Source: Temnopleurus reevesii (Eukaryota; Echinodermata; Echinoidea; Temnopleuroida; Temnopleuridae). From it: 36,369 nucleotides of DNA. The notes under the pieces are model-generated. The model had not been told where the DNA came from and searched no databases. It was given only the letters and a program-made list of their open reading frames with translations. Position numbers and translations under genes: made by a program. Shown here one piece after another: positions 21,443 through 32,790 of the stretch (its first letter is position 1; each line of letters starts with the position of its first letter). The DNA lies in assembly GCA_036244855.1 (NCBI GenBank), contig BQKZ01001524.1, positions 17,907-54,275 on the forward strand, read 5' to 3'.

Positions 21443-22855
21443 AGAAGAATCGTGCCTTGAACATTGAAAGACTCTTTATATCCATGGCTGTAGGCTTTGC
21501 GCCGTTGACACAGTCATGCCCTCCCGTTGATGGGAGAATGAGATAGCGATGCTTCAAGCCTGTTGGAATCGGTTCGAATCGCACCCGGCGATTTCCAAGC
21601 TGACCGGCCCCGGACAGTCCTGAAAATCTGAAGTCAAGACTGCAGGCAACCGAAGAAGCATCAAGGATCTGACAGAATCCGTCCTATAACCTGGTCTAAG
21701 ACTAACCGCAAGTCTGTTTGGATGACAATGAACTTAATTCAAGACCAGCCGTTCGCTAACTAATCTACAAGATTAAGGCAGAAGATAGAAAACACCAAAG
21801 GACAGATCATAGAACCTTGGTAGGATCCACTTACAATGTAGGATGTAATGGGTCGTGCCATCTCCCGCAAGGGAACTCCTTAACACGGGTGAAAGCTCTT
21901 GTGGTGGCGATATTATTTTATTGCAATGTCTTGAAATATGTATAGAAACGATGTTATTTATTACTGAGAATGTGATCACGGTTACTACAACTCATATAAA
22001 AGTCGTTCATAAGGGGGAGGGGGTCATGATTTAAAAAAAAACATGGTAACACGTATATTCTTGAATCTTTGAAACAAGAAAAATACTCTTTCTTCAGCAT
22101 CAACCCAAGTAGGAGATAAGTTTATTTATTAAGCCATTACGAGGTGCTTCTTACTAACACATCATTCTTAAACAGTAAGTGTATACGATTGTTCGGTTTG
22201 AAACTCACCATTAACGATCTCAAGATTTTCAAGTTGGGTTGATTACTGATAAACATTTGTATTGTTTCTACAAATTTCTAGATTGATATATTTGCTGTCA
22301 GTTAAAGTGGAATATATTTATATATTTATTTTGTAAATGATGATGTGCAATCCCATTTCAGGTGAAATACTGTACTCTTCATGCTGTGCTAGCAAATATA
22401 ATCTTATTTATTTCTTACCATCGCTTATCAAACCAATGAGACAAAACAATGTTAATTATCGTACTATACATGAAAATAATGCATTACATAATCATGAAAC
22501 CTTCCAAGAAATATCTTGCTTAATTCTCTCCCAAAACATACATAAAGGATTGCATTGTGACTGTATATAGCGAACAACAATTCAAAAACCTGTAGCAATA
22601 TCGTGTACATAATTATTCTTGTAAATATTTCGAGCAGAAAATTATTTTATCTTCCAGCACAACAGCCATGTAAATTTGAATTTTTATATTCGATTGTACA
22701 TTTCGTGTTTTGTACTTTTGGTTATTATATTTTGGCTGCAATTGTAATGTTTACATGTATGTTCCAACTCAAAGCCTTATCGCCCCCGCATTAGCAATTC
22801 TGCGAATCATTTAAAATGTCGTTGAATCAACCACACCAGTGAGTCTATTGTTTGA

Positions 22856-22861
22856 AATAAA
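22856..22861 (+). terminator. Candidate polyadenylation signal AATAAA (proximal)
   Basis: A canonical hexamer 1.4 kb after the SLC6 stop codon. The downstream sequence is not notably GT-rich. Confidence 0.3.
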
Positions 22862-23382
22862 GAATCGGCAATTCAAATAGACTGCAATAGACTCGTCAGC
22901 AATTATTTCTTGGAATACTTTAGAAACACCAAAATAATGCCATCGTGGCATAGCATCTATGCTCATGATTGAGCTATCAAATGACTCAATAAAAACAGCT
23001 TCTTTACGATGTAATGTAAAATATTGCAGTACCATCATATACATGTTACCCAAACCAACATTGTTACAGGGTAGATATTGGATAACACTATGCAGCATCT
23101 AACTTCTCGTGGCATTTGTTTTCACGTGTGCTATTCATCAATACGGAATATATAATATCATCGTGATATTTGTAATTCGCCAACATAATAACCATCATTA
23201 CACGCTGAATATGTTTATGTGATGTATAAAGTTATTCAAATCAACTTGCCTTGTACAACACGAGTAAATACTAAGAAAAAAAGCAATCGATTGTGTGTAT
23301 GTGCCTGCGCGTATAGCGTCGCAGCTGTTATATATAAATGTTGATATGTACATTACATAAATAATATTTATTTACTTTTTGA

Positions 23383-23388
23383 AATAAA
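23383..23388 (+). terminator. Candidate polyadenylation signal AATAAA (distal)
   Basis: A canonical hexamer 1.9 kb after the stop, followed by a T/GT-rich stretch (ATTTTGTATGTTTAATGTGAG, in the 60-80 bases after it), which is the better supported of the two sites. Confidence 0.35.
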
Positions 23389-23390
23389 AC

Positions 23391-24315
23391 AACTGAGCCA
23401 TGACTTATATGCGGAAGTGTTTCACTCGCAAATGTAATGCATTTTGTATGTTTAATGTGAGTATGCTATAAGCATATCAGTGTGTGAACCCCTATGTACG
23501 GCGAGTTAATTATCTATGATAATTATGAGCGCCATATCATCATTCCACGTACAGGATTCTATTATAATATGATTGAATATTGTGAGAGAGAACAAGTGAT
23601 GATAATCATTTTGTTAGGACTATAACGTACATGCGAAGCAGTTTCTGTTTTGCATTACGCATGGTGTTATATACAAATAAGGCTTCCATTTAAAATCTCT
23701 CACGTAGGCCTATTTGAAAACCATAAAATACAAGTAAATTTTAAAACTTGAAAAGAAAAAAAAGACTTAAAAGGAATTCTGAATATGCAAATATCGAATA
23801 TTCATGTTGAAAGTTATTAAAAGAAAGGGGAATAAGATTACTTCACCATATTTAAAGAGAATAATATCATCCAAATTAAAAAGATACTAGATCATTCATT
23901 CATAAAAATGGGGATACTGATTATAATTGCATTTTTAGTTTTGGGTTACAAAGATATTTGAAGAAATAGTGCGTTACACACACCTTGCTACAATTTTCTT
24001 GTTTCTAAATTGTTTTTGTCCTCGTAAAAATGTTCGTTCTCTCCTGCACAAATACAAATATTTGTCATCTATGCTAACTCTCTACCATTCTAATCCTTAT
24101 GCTATTTTCATGTATTTTCATGAATTGTGATTGTTTATGTGTAATTGAAAAACGTATGAGCTGGAATAAACGTACAATGAAAAATATTTGAATTGTATCC
24201 GTGTAGCTTTAATTCGCTTGTTTTCCTTTAATTGTTTCTGTGAAGAGAATACTTTACCGAAAGATCGAGAAATTGAGCATGAATGAAAAGAAGGGATCGG
24301 AGAAAGAAAGACAGA
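23391..24315. other. Intergenic sequence, nothing recognised
   Basis: AT-rich sequence after the probable end of the SLC6 transcript; a further AATAAA lies at about 24166. No repeat or ORF worth calling. Confidence 0.6.
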
Positions 24316-24400
24316 TATTGGAAGAAAGAGAGAGAGAGAGAGAGAGAAAGAAAGAGACAGACAGACATATAGACAGAAAGTGAGAGAGACAGACAGACAG

Positions 24401-24432
<32 letters not shown>

Positions 24433-24675
24433 GCAGAAAATGAGGGAGAGAGAGACACACACACAGAGAATGAGAGAGAGAGAGAGAGAGAGAGAGTGAG
24501 TGAGAAAGAAACAGAGTCAGAGAGACAGACAGACAGAGAGAAAATGAGAGGCAGAGAGAGAGACAAGGAAATATAAACTGACAGAGACACAGACAGTGAG
24601 ACATACAATAATCGAGAGGGAGTGAGAGAGAGAGGGTGAGACGCAGAACATGAAAGAGAGACAAATGGACAGAAA

Positions 24676-24726
<51 letters not shown>

Positions 24727-25010
24727 AAGAAAGATACAGGCAGACAGAGAAGGGGGAATGGGAGGGTGGTGGTGGACCGTGATGGAATGGGAAGTTATAG
24801 AGAAAGTGGTAGAATGGATGGAGGGAGAGGAGAGGGAGAGAGAGGAAGGGGGAGGAAAATAAAGGGAGGGAGACAGAGGAGGGAGACGTGGGAAGGGAAA
24901 GGGGTGGGATAGCGGGAGGAAGAAATGGGAGGGAGCCGAGCTGTTGGGGGAAAGGAGGATAGAAAGAGAGAGAGATGGGGAGGGTGCAAACATAATGGGG
25001 GAGGGGTGAC
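24316..25010. repeat. Purine-rich (GA)n/(CA)n microsatellite block
   Basis: About 700 bases of AG-rich sequence with pure (GA)n at 24679-24722, a (CA)n run at 24401-24429 and GGGA-rich sequence to 25010. Minus-strand frames through it (Ser/Leu/Pro rich, up to 265 codons) are low complexity and not genes. Confidence 0.95.
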
Positions 25011-25244
25011 GAAAAGGCGAGACAGGTCCATTTATAGTAATGCAATTTCATATACAGCTACAAAAGTTTAAACATACTGTATAAAAGCTGCAGATATACT
25101 TTCATTAGCAAATACTAGTACTCGAGTTGATAAAAATGAAAGCCGAAAGCCGAAAATCATGAATGCCTTGACAGTTAGAGGGCGATATTGCTATTACAAC
25201 TTTGCGTTACATCAAGTCATGAAACAATTCCTCGAGGTGTGGGG

Positions 25245-25487
25245 NNNNNNNNNNNNNNNNNNNNNNNNNNNNNNNNNNNNNNNNNNNNNNNNNNNNNNNN
25301 NNNNNNNNNNNNNNNNNNNNNNNNNNNNNNNNNNNNNNNNNNNNNNNNNNNNNNNNNNNNNNNNNNNNNNNNNNNNNNNNNNNNNNNNNNNNNNNNNNNN
25401 NNNNNNNNNNNNNNNNNNNNNNNNNNNNNNNNNNNNNNNNNNNNNNNNNNNNNNNNNNNNNNNNNNNNNNNNNNNNNNNNNNNNNNN
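25245..25487. other. Assembly gap of 243 N in G-rich sequence
   Basis: The gap is preceded by GTGTGGGG and followed by GGGGTGGGGTGGGGGTGGGG. The G-rich flank could form G-quadruplexes and probably caused the gap. Hidden content is unknown. Confidence 0.95.
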
Positions 25488-27118
25488 GGGGTGGGGTGGG
25501 GGTGGGGGGACGGGGGTGGCTGTCACATGCGACTTTGGTCAAAATACATAGGTACCATGGAGAGGGGCGTGGCCGATTGCGAATGGGTCAAAACATTTTA
25601 AGTCACAAGCTATCTCATTGCCGTTTGTGGATTCTTCCTCCCCAAAATAACACATTTTATTTCCATGAATTAGTCTACCGTTTGAATATCTCTCATTAAA
25701 AGAAGAGAAGAAGGGAAGGGGTCACAAATACGAATAGTTTGAATCTTTAAGTGAGAAATAAATGTTTTTGTTTTTTTTTCATGTCGATAATCAGGTTGAA
25801 AGGAAGAATTTTTTCGTTTTTTTTAAAGGGGAAAATGGTACTTTAAAAATCCCGACCAACCTATTGAACATTTCAGTTATCCGATCGTTAAATAAAAACA
25901 TTTTCCTCTTATTAATGGATGAATTAAAAACTTAGGGGACTTCTTCAAATCATTAATTACGATTATCTCGTAATAAGTCATTGATTTAAGAAGATTGCAA
26001 ATTTGAGACATATTCTATGAGACATGCTTGTTTTTAAAAGACAACTATTCAGCCATGTCATAAGCAATGGAAACAAAGGTGTAAGAAAATGTTTGGTTGT
26101 CCTCAACCGACAACTCTTCAGAAAAATGGCCCGATCTGAGCCTCTTTTTTTTCGTTTAACTTTTCAATCACATAAACAAAACAATTTCAGAAGATCCCTA
26201 CAGATGCATGTCAATTAAGGTTTGAAAGATAATTTTAGGTTTGGGGTTATTCTTAATTTTTGTCCTCCTAACTTTCAATTTTCATTTTCTACATAAAATA
26301 CATTAAAAATAATATAAACGATGACCTGCTTTTTCAACCAACAGATCATATTCATGCAGTTGTAACTCTTGAAAAACTAAACATTTCTTTGTCTGTTGCT
26401 GAGAGAAAAGGAACAATGTTTTTACAGATGCGAAATGATTTTGGAAGAAAGATGTCCAATATATGCTTATAATTTGCATTATTTCAGTGCTTTAACCAAA
26501 AATTCATCATCAACACGACTCAAAGAAATTAGAGGTACTTTTAATTGCCCTTTCCAGGATGTGCAGTGGGGTGTCATACGTCCTGTAATTAGTGAAATCA
26601 CTCATGTGTAAAAATGATTACAATGTGTTTGATAACATGCAAGACAGATGCATTTGGGATATTTTCCAGAAACAAATCGTCATATAAAATCTTCATAGAC
26701 ACGGTTCATACTATTCCCTAACTTTTGCATTGTGTATTTTGAAGGGTTTATATGAACATGGACACAAACACGTGCGAAAATAAACAACGACTCATCTTCT
26801 TTAGGAAATACATTCTTTATTTCATAACTGATTTTACAGCAGTTTATTCCCAAATATGAACTACATTTTCTCAAATAAATTCCTTCCATGGAACACAACA
26901 TTCTGTTCCGTTTTTCGATGCAAGAGATAATAACAGGTATATATACAAAGCAATACAATGTAAATATATTGACTAGCAGATTCAGCATTTCAATAAACTT
27001 GGTGCAAGAAGTTTGCTTCAAAGTGAGAAAACTGAACATAATTTTTAATAGACTAATGTGTTCAGTAGTTTTATCAATAGAGAGGTGTCAACCATTGAAA
27101 TGAGAACGAATCTTGAAA
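25488..27118. other. Intergenic sequence, no gene recognised
   Basis: The first 35 bases are G-rich; the rest is AT-rich. Short open frames (26396-26611, 26680-27039) show no family and no splice context. Confidence 0.65.
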
Positions 27119-27240
27119 ATATAATAATAATGAACGGCTTTTATATAGCTCTTATCAACTCTTCATGAGAATTCCATAAGCGCTCTACAATTGCAGCATT
27201 ATCACCCTCGCTTTACCCTGGCTTATGCGCATCGGCATAG
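27119..27240 (-). mobile_element. Probable SINE 3' portion, minus orientation
   Basis: Minus strand reads AGAGCTATATAAAAGCCGTT then CATTATTATTATATT, the GC(T)-TATATAA end and ATT tail seen in the SINEs at 5.9 and 7.0 kb. The more internal GAGCGCTTATGGAATTC stretch fits too. No tRNA head found. Confidence 0.4.
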
Positions 27241-27551
27241 CAGGGATACAAATGACCGAGGGCTCTACATTACCTGAACACAACCAATATAAGTTCATCA
27301 GTTCTTCAAGAAAGGGTTGGGCAGAGTGTTAAAATAGAGGGGCGAGGTAGCTAGGAGGAATGAGGGTTCTGGCGTGGGGTGGACCGCTTAGGGAAGGGCA
27401 GGGAATTATGGTTAAAAATAGAAAATTCATGAGGCTAGCCAGAACAGGACTATTCTAATCTTGTACATATCTAAACTACACTTCAGGAGATTACATAGGA
27501 GAAAGCCGATCCCTTTCTTTAACAACATGATTTGTTTAAAACACAAGCTTT

Positions 27552-28166
27552 GAGCACCTCGGCTGCAATTTAGTATGAACTTGATATTCTCAGCCATAAT
27601 GCAATATTCTATCACCCCCAAGGAAAAAGAGTATCTAAGTTTTGCACGTTCTGATATGTCGACAATTTTATGTTACCATGTCCCATAGAAACAGGCAAAG
27701 CTTTTCTTTTAGATTTTTTTTTTTCAGTAACATCAAATTTATCACACGAAAATGGTTGTCTCGTGACTTCTTTAGCTCCAACAAAAATTCAAAATCGACA
27801 AAAATGCAGATACTGACATACTTTATCATTTTTCTACATTTCCATCCATCCCGCCCATTACCAAACCTGTATTCACTCATGGCCATATACAAATGGAATG
27901 TACACTGCACGATGGGCACATAATCTCAATAAATGATCATGCAACTGATATTCCTCAAGTTTTCTTATCAACTCCAAACTTTCTCCAATACATTTAATGA
28001 TACTTGTATCTTCTTTCAAGTGTAATGTTTTTGCTTTATTTGCCCTATGACATTACCCATAAGTCTGTGAAGTACAAGTTCAAGAATTAATCAAACTTCA
28101 AAATAAATTCATCCTTCAAAACTGTCAACAGTGTGTATATCAGAAAAAAATTGATATTAATAGAAA
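27552..28166 (+). repeat. Near-duplicate unit 27.6 kb, copy 1
   Basis: It matches 28168-28800 at a shift of about 642 bases with roughly 6-8 percent differences and small indels (for example CAATATTCTATCACCCCCA, GAGTATCTAAGTTTTGCACG). It stops at the N with ATTAATAGAAA, which aligns to GTTAACAGAAA near 28798. Non-coding. Confidence 0.8.
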
Positions 28167-28167
28167 N
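28167..28167. other. Single-N assembly join
   Basis: One N at the exact border between the two units above; probable contig join. Confidence 0.8.
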
Positions 28168-28800
28168 TTGAGCATTCCTGAAAGGCATGATTTGAGCACA
28201 TTGGCTGCAATTGAGTATTAACTTGATATTCTCAGCTATAATGCAATATTCTATCACCCCCACGGAAAAAAAGAGTATCTAAGTTTTGCACGTTCTGATA
28301 TGTCAACAATTTTATGTCACCATGTCCCATAGAAACAGGTAATGCTTTTCTTTTAGATTTTTTTTTCAGTAACATCAAATTTATCACACGAAAAAGGGTT
28401 GTCTTGTGACTACTTTAGCTCAAACAACAATTCAACTTTTTATGTGACATACTATATAATTTTTCTGCATGTCCATCCATCCCGCCCATTACCAAACCTG
28501 TATTCACTCATGGCCATATACAAATGGAATGTACACTGCACAATGGACACATAATCTCAATAAATGTTCATGCAAGCTATATTCCTCAAGTTTTCTGATC
28601 AACTCCAAACTTTCTCCAATGCATTTTATAGTATTCCTATCTTCTTTCAAGTGTAATACTGGTTCTCTATTTTCCCTATTACATTACCCATAAGTCTGTG
28701 AAGTGCAATTTAAAAAATTGATTGGATTTTAAAATAAATTCATCCTTCAACTCTGTCAACAGTGTGTATATCAGAGAAAAAAAATTGATGTTAACAGAAA
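28168..28800 (+). repeat. Near-duplicate unit 27.6 kb, copy 2
   Basis: It starts right after the N. Its first 33 bases also match 10166-10198 exactly; from TTGAGCAC onward it follows copy 1. A 74-codon open frame inside (28469-28693) is not conserved in copy 1 and is rejected as coding. Confidence 0.8.
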
Positions 28801-30139
28801 ACAAACCTTTATAAGTATCATTTCATAGTGTGCAATCATGCTAAATGTCTAACCTTCATTTTCAAGCCTAAGATCAATGTTATAAATAAAATACTCTATC
28901 AAATAAAATAATCTATTTCAAACAGGCTTTCCCAATACAGTGAAAACTCGATATAACGAGGTGCTTGAAATGATACAACATGCTTGTTTAGAGTATCATT
29001 TGGGTTAAAAAAACAACCAATTAATAAGAGCTTTGACCGGATTATTATCTCTTTATATCAGGAACACTGTTGTATTCATATCAAGTTTCCAATATAAAAG
29101 GTTTACTGTACATGAACTGTACATGTAAAGTAAATTCCATTTTTATGCAATCCTATAGTATACAACGAGGATGATGATGATGATGATGATGATGGTCTCT
29201 TGTATAGCGCCGGTCTCTGCCTCAGTTGGGCGCTCATGGCGCTCGAATTACTCAAAATAATGTCTCACAGATTTCAATGTCCTAATCAGTGCTATGGTTT
29301 ATCTTTCAGTCCAAGAACTCCCAGCGGTGGTATGATATGGTTATTCTTGTGATGACAAGGGAGTGGGGAGAAGATACAAGCAGGTATTATACAATTATTC
29401 AATACGATTGAATGTCATACTGTATTCAAGTGCACCGTTCAAAACTAAAAATCATATCATATGATTAATGATGAAAATTTTAAACTTCTGATAATGGAAA
29501 TCAAACATACATGCTAATTGCAAATAATATGGGTAAAAACAAATTGGTAATTGCAAATGTTTAAAAATCAAATGATACAAATTATTTTGGTTTATGAAGA
29601 AGTGCTGAGGCTGAATACATCTGCCTCATTGCTACAATGTGCAAACTTTTCAATATCATGATTGATGTAAAAATGGCAATAATAAAGGCTTTTACAACCA
29701 CAAACTTTACAAGCACATTTTGAAAGTCAAACACTGTAATAATTTAAATAATCAAAATAATCACTCTTCCAAATCTAAAATCAATCAAACTTTTTCAATA
29801 AGTCACAAGTGGCAAAGCAATGATATTTGAGAAAATAAATCACTAATGATCAGTAAAGATATCTAGAAATCAACGAGTACAGCCAGAATTTTGGTCGCAG
29901 ATTAAGTTCCTACACAGTAGTCATCTCTGCCTAGTATATGCCTATCGATTGAGTCAGCTTCAATTTAGTTTATTTTCATTTCCAATCAAATCAAATATCA
30001 AATCTATTACAAAGTTTCAAATAAATCATGATATATAAATTAATTCATACATTGATTAAGTCTGAATAACTCATTCTGACTAAATCATAAAATGTCAATT
30101 TTCTGAGGTCCCAACAGTTTCAACTTAGGCAAGATTAAC
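28801..30139. other. Intergenic sequence
   Basis: AT-rich with the (GAT)n/SINE-like tail at 29.17 kb. Nothing else recognised. Confidence 0.65.
29163..29240 (-). repeat. (GAT)n tract with SINE-like GCGC end
   Basis: Plus strand has GATGATGATGATGATGATG (29169-29193), then TTGTATAGCGCCGG. On the minus strand this is a GGCGCTATACAAGAG end followed by (ATC)n, similar to other SINE ends here. Confidence 0.35.
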
Positions 30140-30142
30140 TAA

Positions 30143-30318
30143 GGGGGTGTTGTTCAAAATCAACTGCAAATCAAATGCAACTTTGCAAATTGTAACGCGC
30201 ATTTTCATTCGCGCGTGGTGTGCGCATCTAACAAGACGCACATGAAACAATGAATTTGATTGGCGCATACCGATCAACTGCAACTTACGATCAATTGCAA
30301 CGTTTGAGCAACACCCCC
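30143..30318. mobile_element. PIF/Harbinger-type MITE, 176 bp
   Basis: Terminal inverted repeats GGGGGTGTTGTTCAAA and TTTGAGCAACACCCCC (one mismatch in 16) bound a 176-bp segment without coding sequence. It is flanked on both sides by TAA (30140-30142 and 30319-30321), fitting the 3-bp TWA target duplication of PIF/Harbinger elements. Subterminal CAACTGCAA motifs occur at both ends and a CGCGCATTTTCATTCGCGCG palindrome-like core lies at about 30197-30217. Confidence 0.8.
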
Positions 30319-30321
30319 TAA

Positions 30322-32132
30322 GAATGATGACAGTGATTACCTTTACACAATTCACAATTTTGAGGTTCTAGGACCTATTGCAGAAAATGGTCTTCGCTAT
30401 CCTCTTCTTGCTAAGACGATTTTAACTTGTTGTGCCACACTCATTACATGGACTTAACAACGTTTGTGTCTATGTTAAGAAGGTGACACAAAAAGTTTAG
30501 ATGTCTTAGCAAGAAAAGGATAACTAAGAACATTTCATGCAAATGGCCACAGATTATTTGCAACCTGGCTTTCAAGTAAAAAGCTACAAAGCTTTTTTTC
30601 ATAACGAAATAAAACCATGATTCTTGACTACATAAGAAATACAATGTATGCACACATCTACGAAGCAAGCTGAAATTTGCATTTTCTCTGTCATGATATT
30701 ACAACATTTCACATTAACAATCAAAAGAAAATAAATGACACAAATCCAAAATGTTGTTTGAAATGTAGAAATTATCATTGCACTTGGGGAGTATGTGTGT
30801 GTTGTATCTGTTTACACTCTCAACAACTAAGTCTGATTGTAACAAAAACATGATTCCATCATAAAACATAGAACATTAACCATTATACATGACTGCTTCA
30901 AAAAAAAAAGAATTCTTCTTCAGTGCGATATGATTCAAGACCGATTTCTGATAAAATACTCACCCAAATGATCAATGGGTCATTCCAAAATTATTCAGGT
31001 CTGAACCACTGGACCCCCCTCCCCCCTTACCCAAATTTTTAAGTTCCCCTAAATGCTTACTTTCACTTTCTTCACATGATAGGCATGGGCATATAAAGAA
31101 GTTGACTTACACTGGCATAAATATTGTCTTTCTCTGGTACTAAAAAATTAACAATCAAAGAAAAGGTTTTGTTTGTTCAAAATTCAGGATTTCAATGAAA
31201 TTGCAAGTACCAATTAATTTGTTGCTAATTAGTGAACATTTCATGATTGACTAAATGATCCCTACCGGAGCATACGCTTTCACTGCAAAATTCTTGAGTT
31301 TAATTCAATGAAAACTGTCTGATATACATACAGGGATGGTGCTGAATTTAAAAAGATATCATGTTATTGAACTTAATATTAACACCAACCAGGTTTCTAT
31401 ATCAGCCAAAACTTGGGCTGTATTTCATATAGCTGTTCGTAGAGATATGCATAAATCTATAAATGCATGGTGACTCTTTCTCGATAACCCCTGGCGCTGA
31501 ATCGCAAGTGAGAAAGGGTCTTCAGTTGTTTGTAGAGTCATCCGAACATCTATGCAGAGCTTTATGAAACGCAACCCTGTTTATTTCAACACCACCATTT
31601 TTGCAGTGTACAATATTGGGATGGATATACAAAAAGGATTTACAACTTTATGGAATGACCGACAATGTCTTTACAAATACACATTATTTTTGTTCACTCT
31701 TGAAACACGTGGAACTAAATACCAAAATGGTAGATTGTTATTTTTTTATATTCAACAAAAGAGTAGGGAGGTCGCTAGAGGTTACTTGGTCATGTTGTCT
31801 GTTTGGCATCAGTCTGAACAGAAATAAAGCAAAGGGGAAAAAACATTTTGAAAATAGGACTATCAATTATTCATCTGAAAATCATTCAAGATGCATGAGG
31901 CATATGTTCCTTTTCCGATGGTAATTATTGCCATTGACGCTGATCATCTTATTAGGAATACTTCACTGAGCTACATATGTCATGACTTTGAAGTGGCAAA
32001 CATAAAAGTACATCAGAAATTATATGTCAGCATCAATTGCTTAGCTCCTATCTGCTACCCATTCCTTCTTTTGATGAGATATCAGTAATTAAATAAGAAC
32101 AGAAGAATACAATTATCCGTCACATCTGTATG
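30322..32132. other. Intergenic sequence downstream of the SGTA-like gene
   Basis: No coding similarity. A minus-strand AATAAA (plus TTTATT at 31580-31585) is a candidate poly(A) signal for the SGTA-like transcript, about 1.2 kb after its stop; it would lie after all three exon copies. Confidence 0.5.
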
Positions 32133-32195
32133 CCCCCCCCAAAAAAAAACACGTCATGAATGGGATTTGAACCTATGACCCTGGGGTTGACAGCT
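32133..32195 (-). mobile_element. Truncated tRNA-SINE fragment (B box, then T9/G8)
   Basis: On the minus strand, GGGTCATAGGTTCAAATCCC contains a B box (GGTTCAAATCC); it is followed by ATTCATGACGTG and a T9/G8 junction. The A-box half is absent, because the triplicated SGTA exon array begins immediately beside it at 32196. Confidence 0.45.
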
Positions 32196-32242
32196 GTGAA
32201 ATACTCACTTGATGCGGTGGATAGCGTAATCTATCCTTCTCA

Positions 32243-32359
32243 TTATGATGATAGAGGGGGCCGGGATTGCTGAGATTTGATACAACCAGTACAGTCTTGG
32301 TTCTTGTTCATACCATTAGCACCAGTTTCTTGCTTCCTCATGAAATCACTTACAATTTT
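32243..32359 (-). pseudogene. Third tandem copy of the SGTA-like last exon (more diverged)
   Basis: A 39-codon frame follows a good acceptor (TTTATTTCAG). It encodes KIVSDFMRKQETGANGMNKN, then QDCTGCIKSQQSRPPLSS and TAA. It shares KIV.DFMR and QDCTG with the middle copy, so these two are closest relatives. Six bases longer than the middle copy, in frame. The donor-like GTGAGTATT after the stop is kept. It could be an alternative 3' exon, a 3' UTR exon or a decaying copy. Confidence 0.5.
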
Positions 32360-32517
32360 CTGAAATAAATCACTCAACCATACATATATCCGAGCTTTCA
32401 GGTACTCAATATGGAAACAAAATTCCACCATTATCCAATGAAATTATTCTTCAGCATCATGAAGAAATGTGTGAAATACTCACTTGAAGTGGTGGATGAT
32501 GTAATCTATGGTTCTCA

Positions 32518-32628
32518 TTATGACGATGGAGGGGGCTGGTCAGGGTTGTTAGTACCAGTACAATCTTGATTGTTGTTTGAGCTGTTACCATTGGCTGCTT
32601 GATTTCTCATGAAATCATTTACAATTTT
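32518..32628 (-). pseudogene. Second tandem copy of the SGTA-like last exon (possible alternative terminal exon)
   Basis: A 37-codon open frame follows a plausible acceptor (TTTTTAATAG). It encodes KIVNDFMRNQAANGNSSNNN, then QDCTGTNNPDQPPPSS and TAA. Its last 27 residues match the terminal exon with many conservative changes (E/D, T/S) and no indel, and the stop is followed by the same donor-like GTGAGTATT. The first eight codons differ from the real exon. Acceptor phase is 0, so it does not fit the donor at 34347 (phase 2) but would fit the donor at 36095. Functional status is unknown. Confidence 0.55.
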
Positions 32629-32790
32629 CTATTAAAAATCACTCAACCATACATAAAAAAATTATACTTTAGCCTTAAAACGCTCAATTCAGGAAACCAA
32701 ACACTGTCCTTACCACCTAAAATTTTTCTTCAGCATTATATGAGTGGAATACTCACTTGAAGTGGTGGATGGCGTAATCTATGGTTCTCA

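Larger units (their letters stand above)
21443..23390 (+). other. Probable 3' UTR of the SLC6 gene
   Basis: The sequence after the stop has no further coding similarity. Canonical AATAAA hexamers occur at 22856-22861 and 23383-23388; the latter is followed within 70 bases by T/GT-rich sequence. A 3' UTR of about 1.4 or 2.0 kb is therefore likely. A B-box-like GGTTCGAATC at about 21571 lacks an A box and is not a tRNA. Confidence 0.5.

Noticed and set aside
21560..21590. tRNA B-box-like GGTTCGAATC in the SLC6 3' UTR
   Set aside because: No A box at the proper distance and no stems; chance match.
24254..25051. 265-codon minus-strand frame rich in Ser, Leu and Pro
   Set aside because: It is only the translation of (GA)n/(CA)n microsatellites and all overlapping frames are equally open.
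28469..28693. 74-codon frame in the second near-duplicate unit
   Set aside because: Not kept open in the matching sequence at 27.8-28.1 kb.
27552..28800. True CRISPR-like or satellite array
   Set aside because: Only two copies, 642 bases apart, split by an N; an assembly overlap explains it better.
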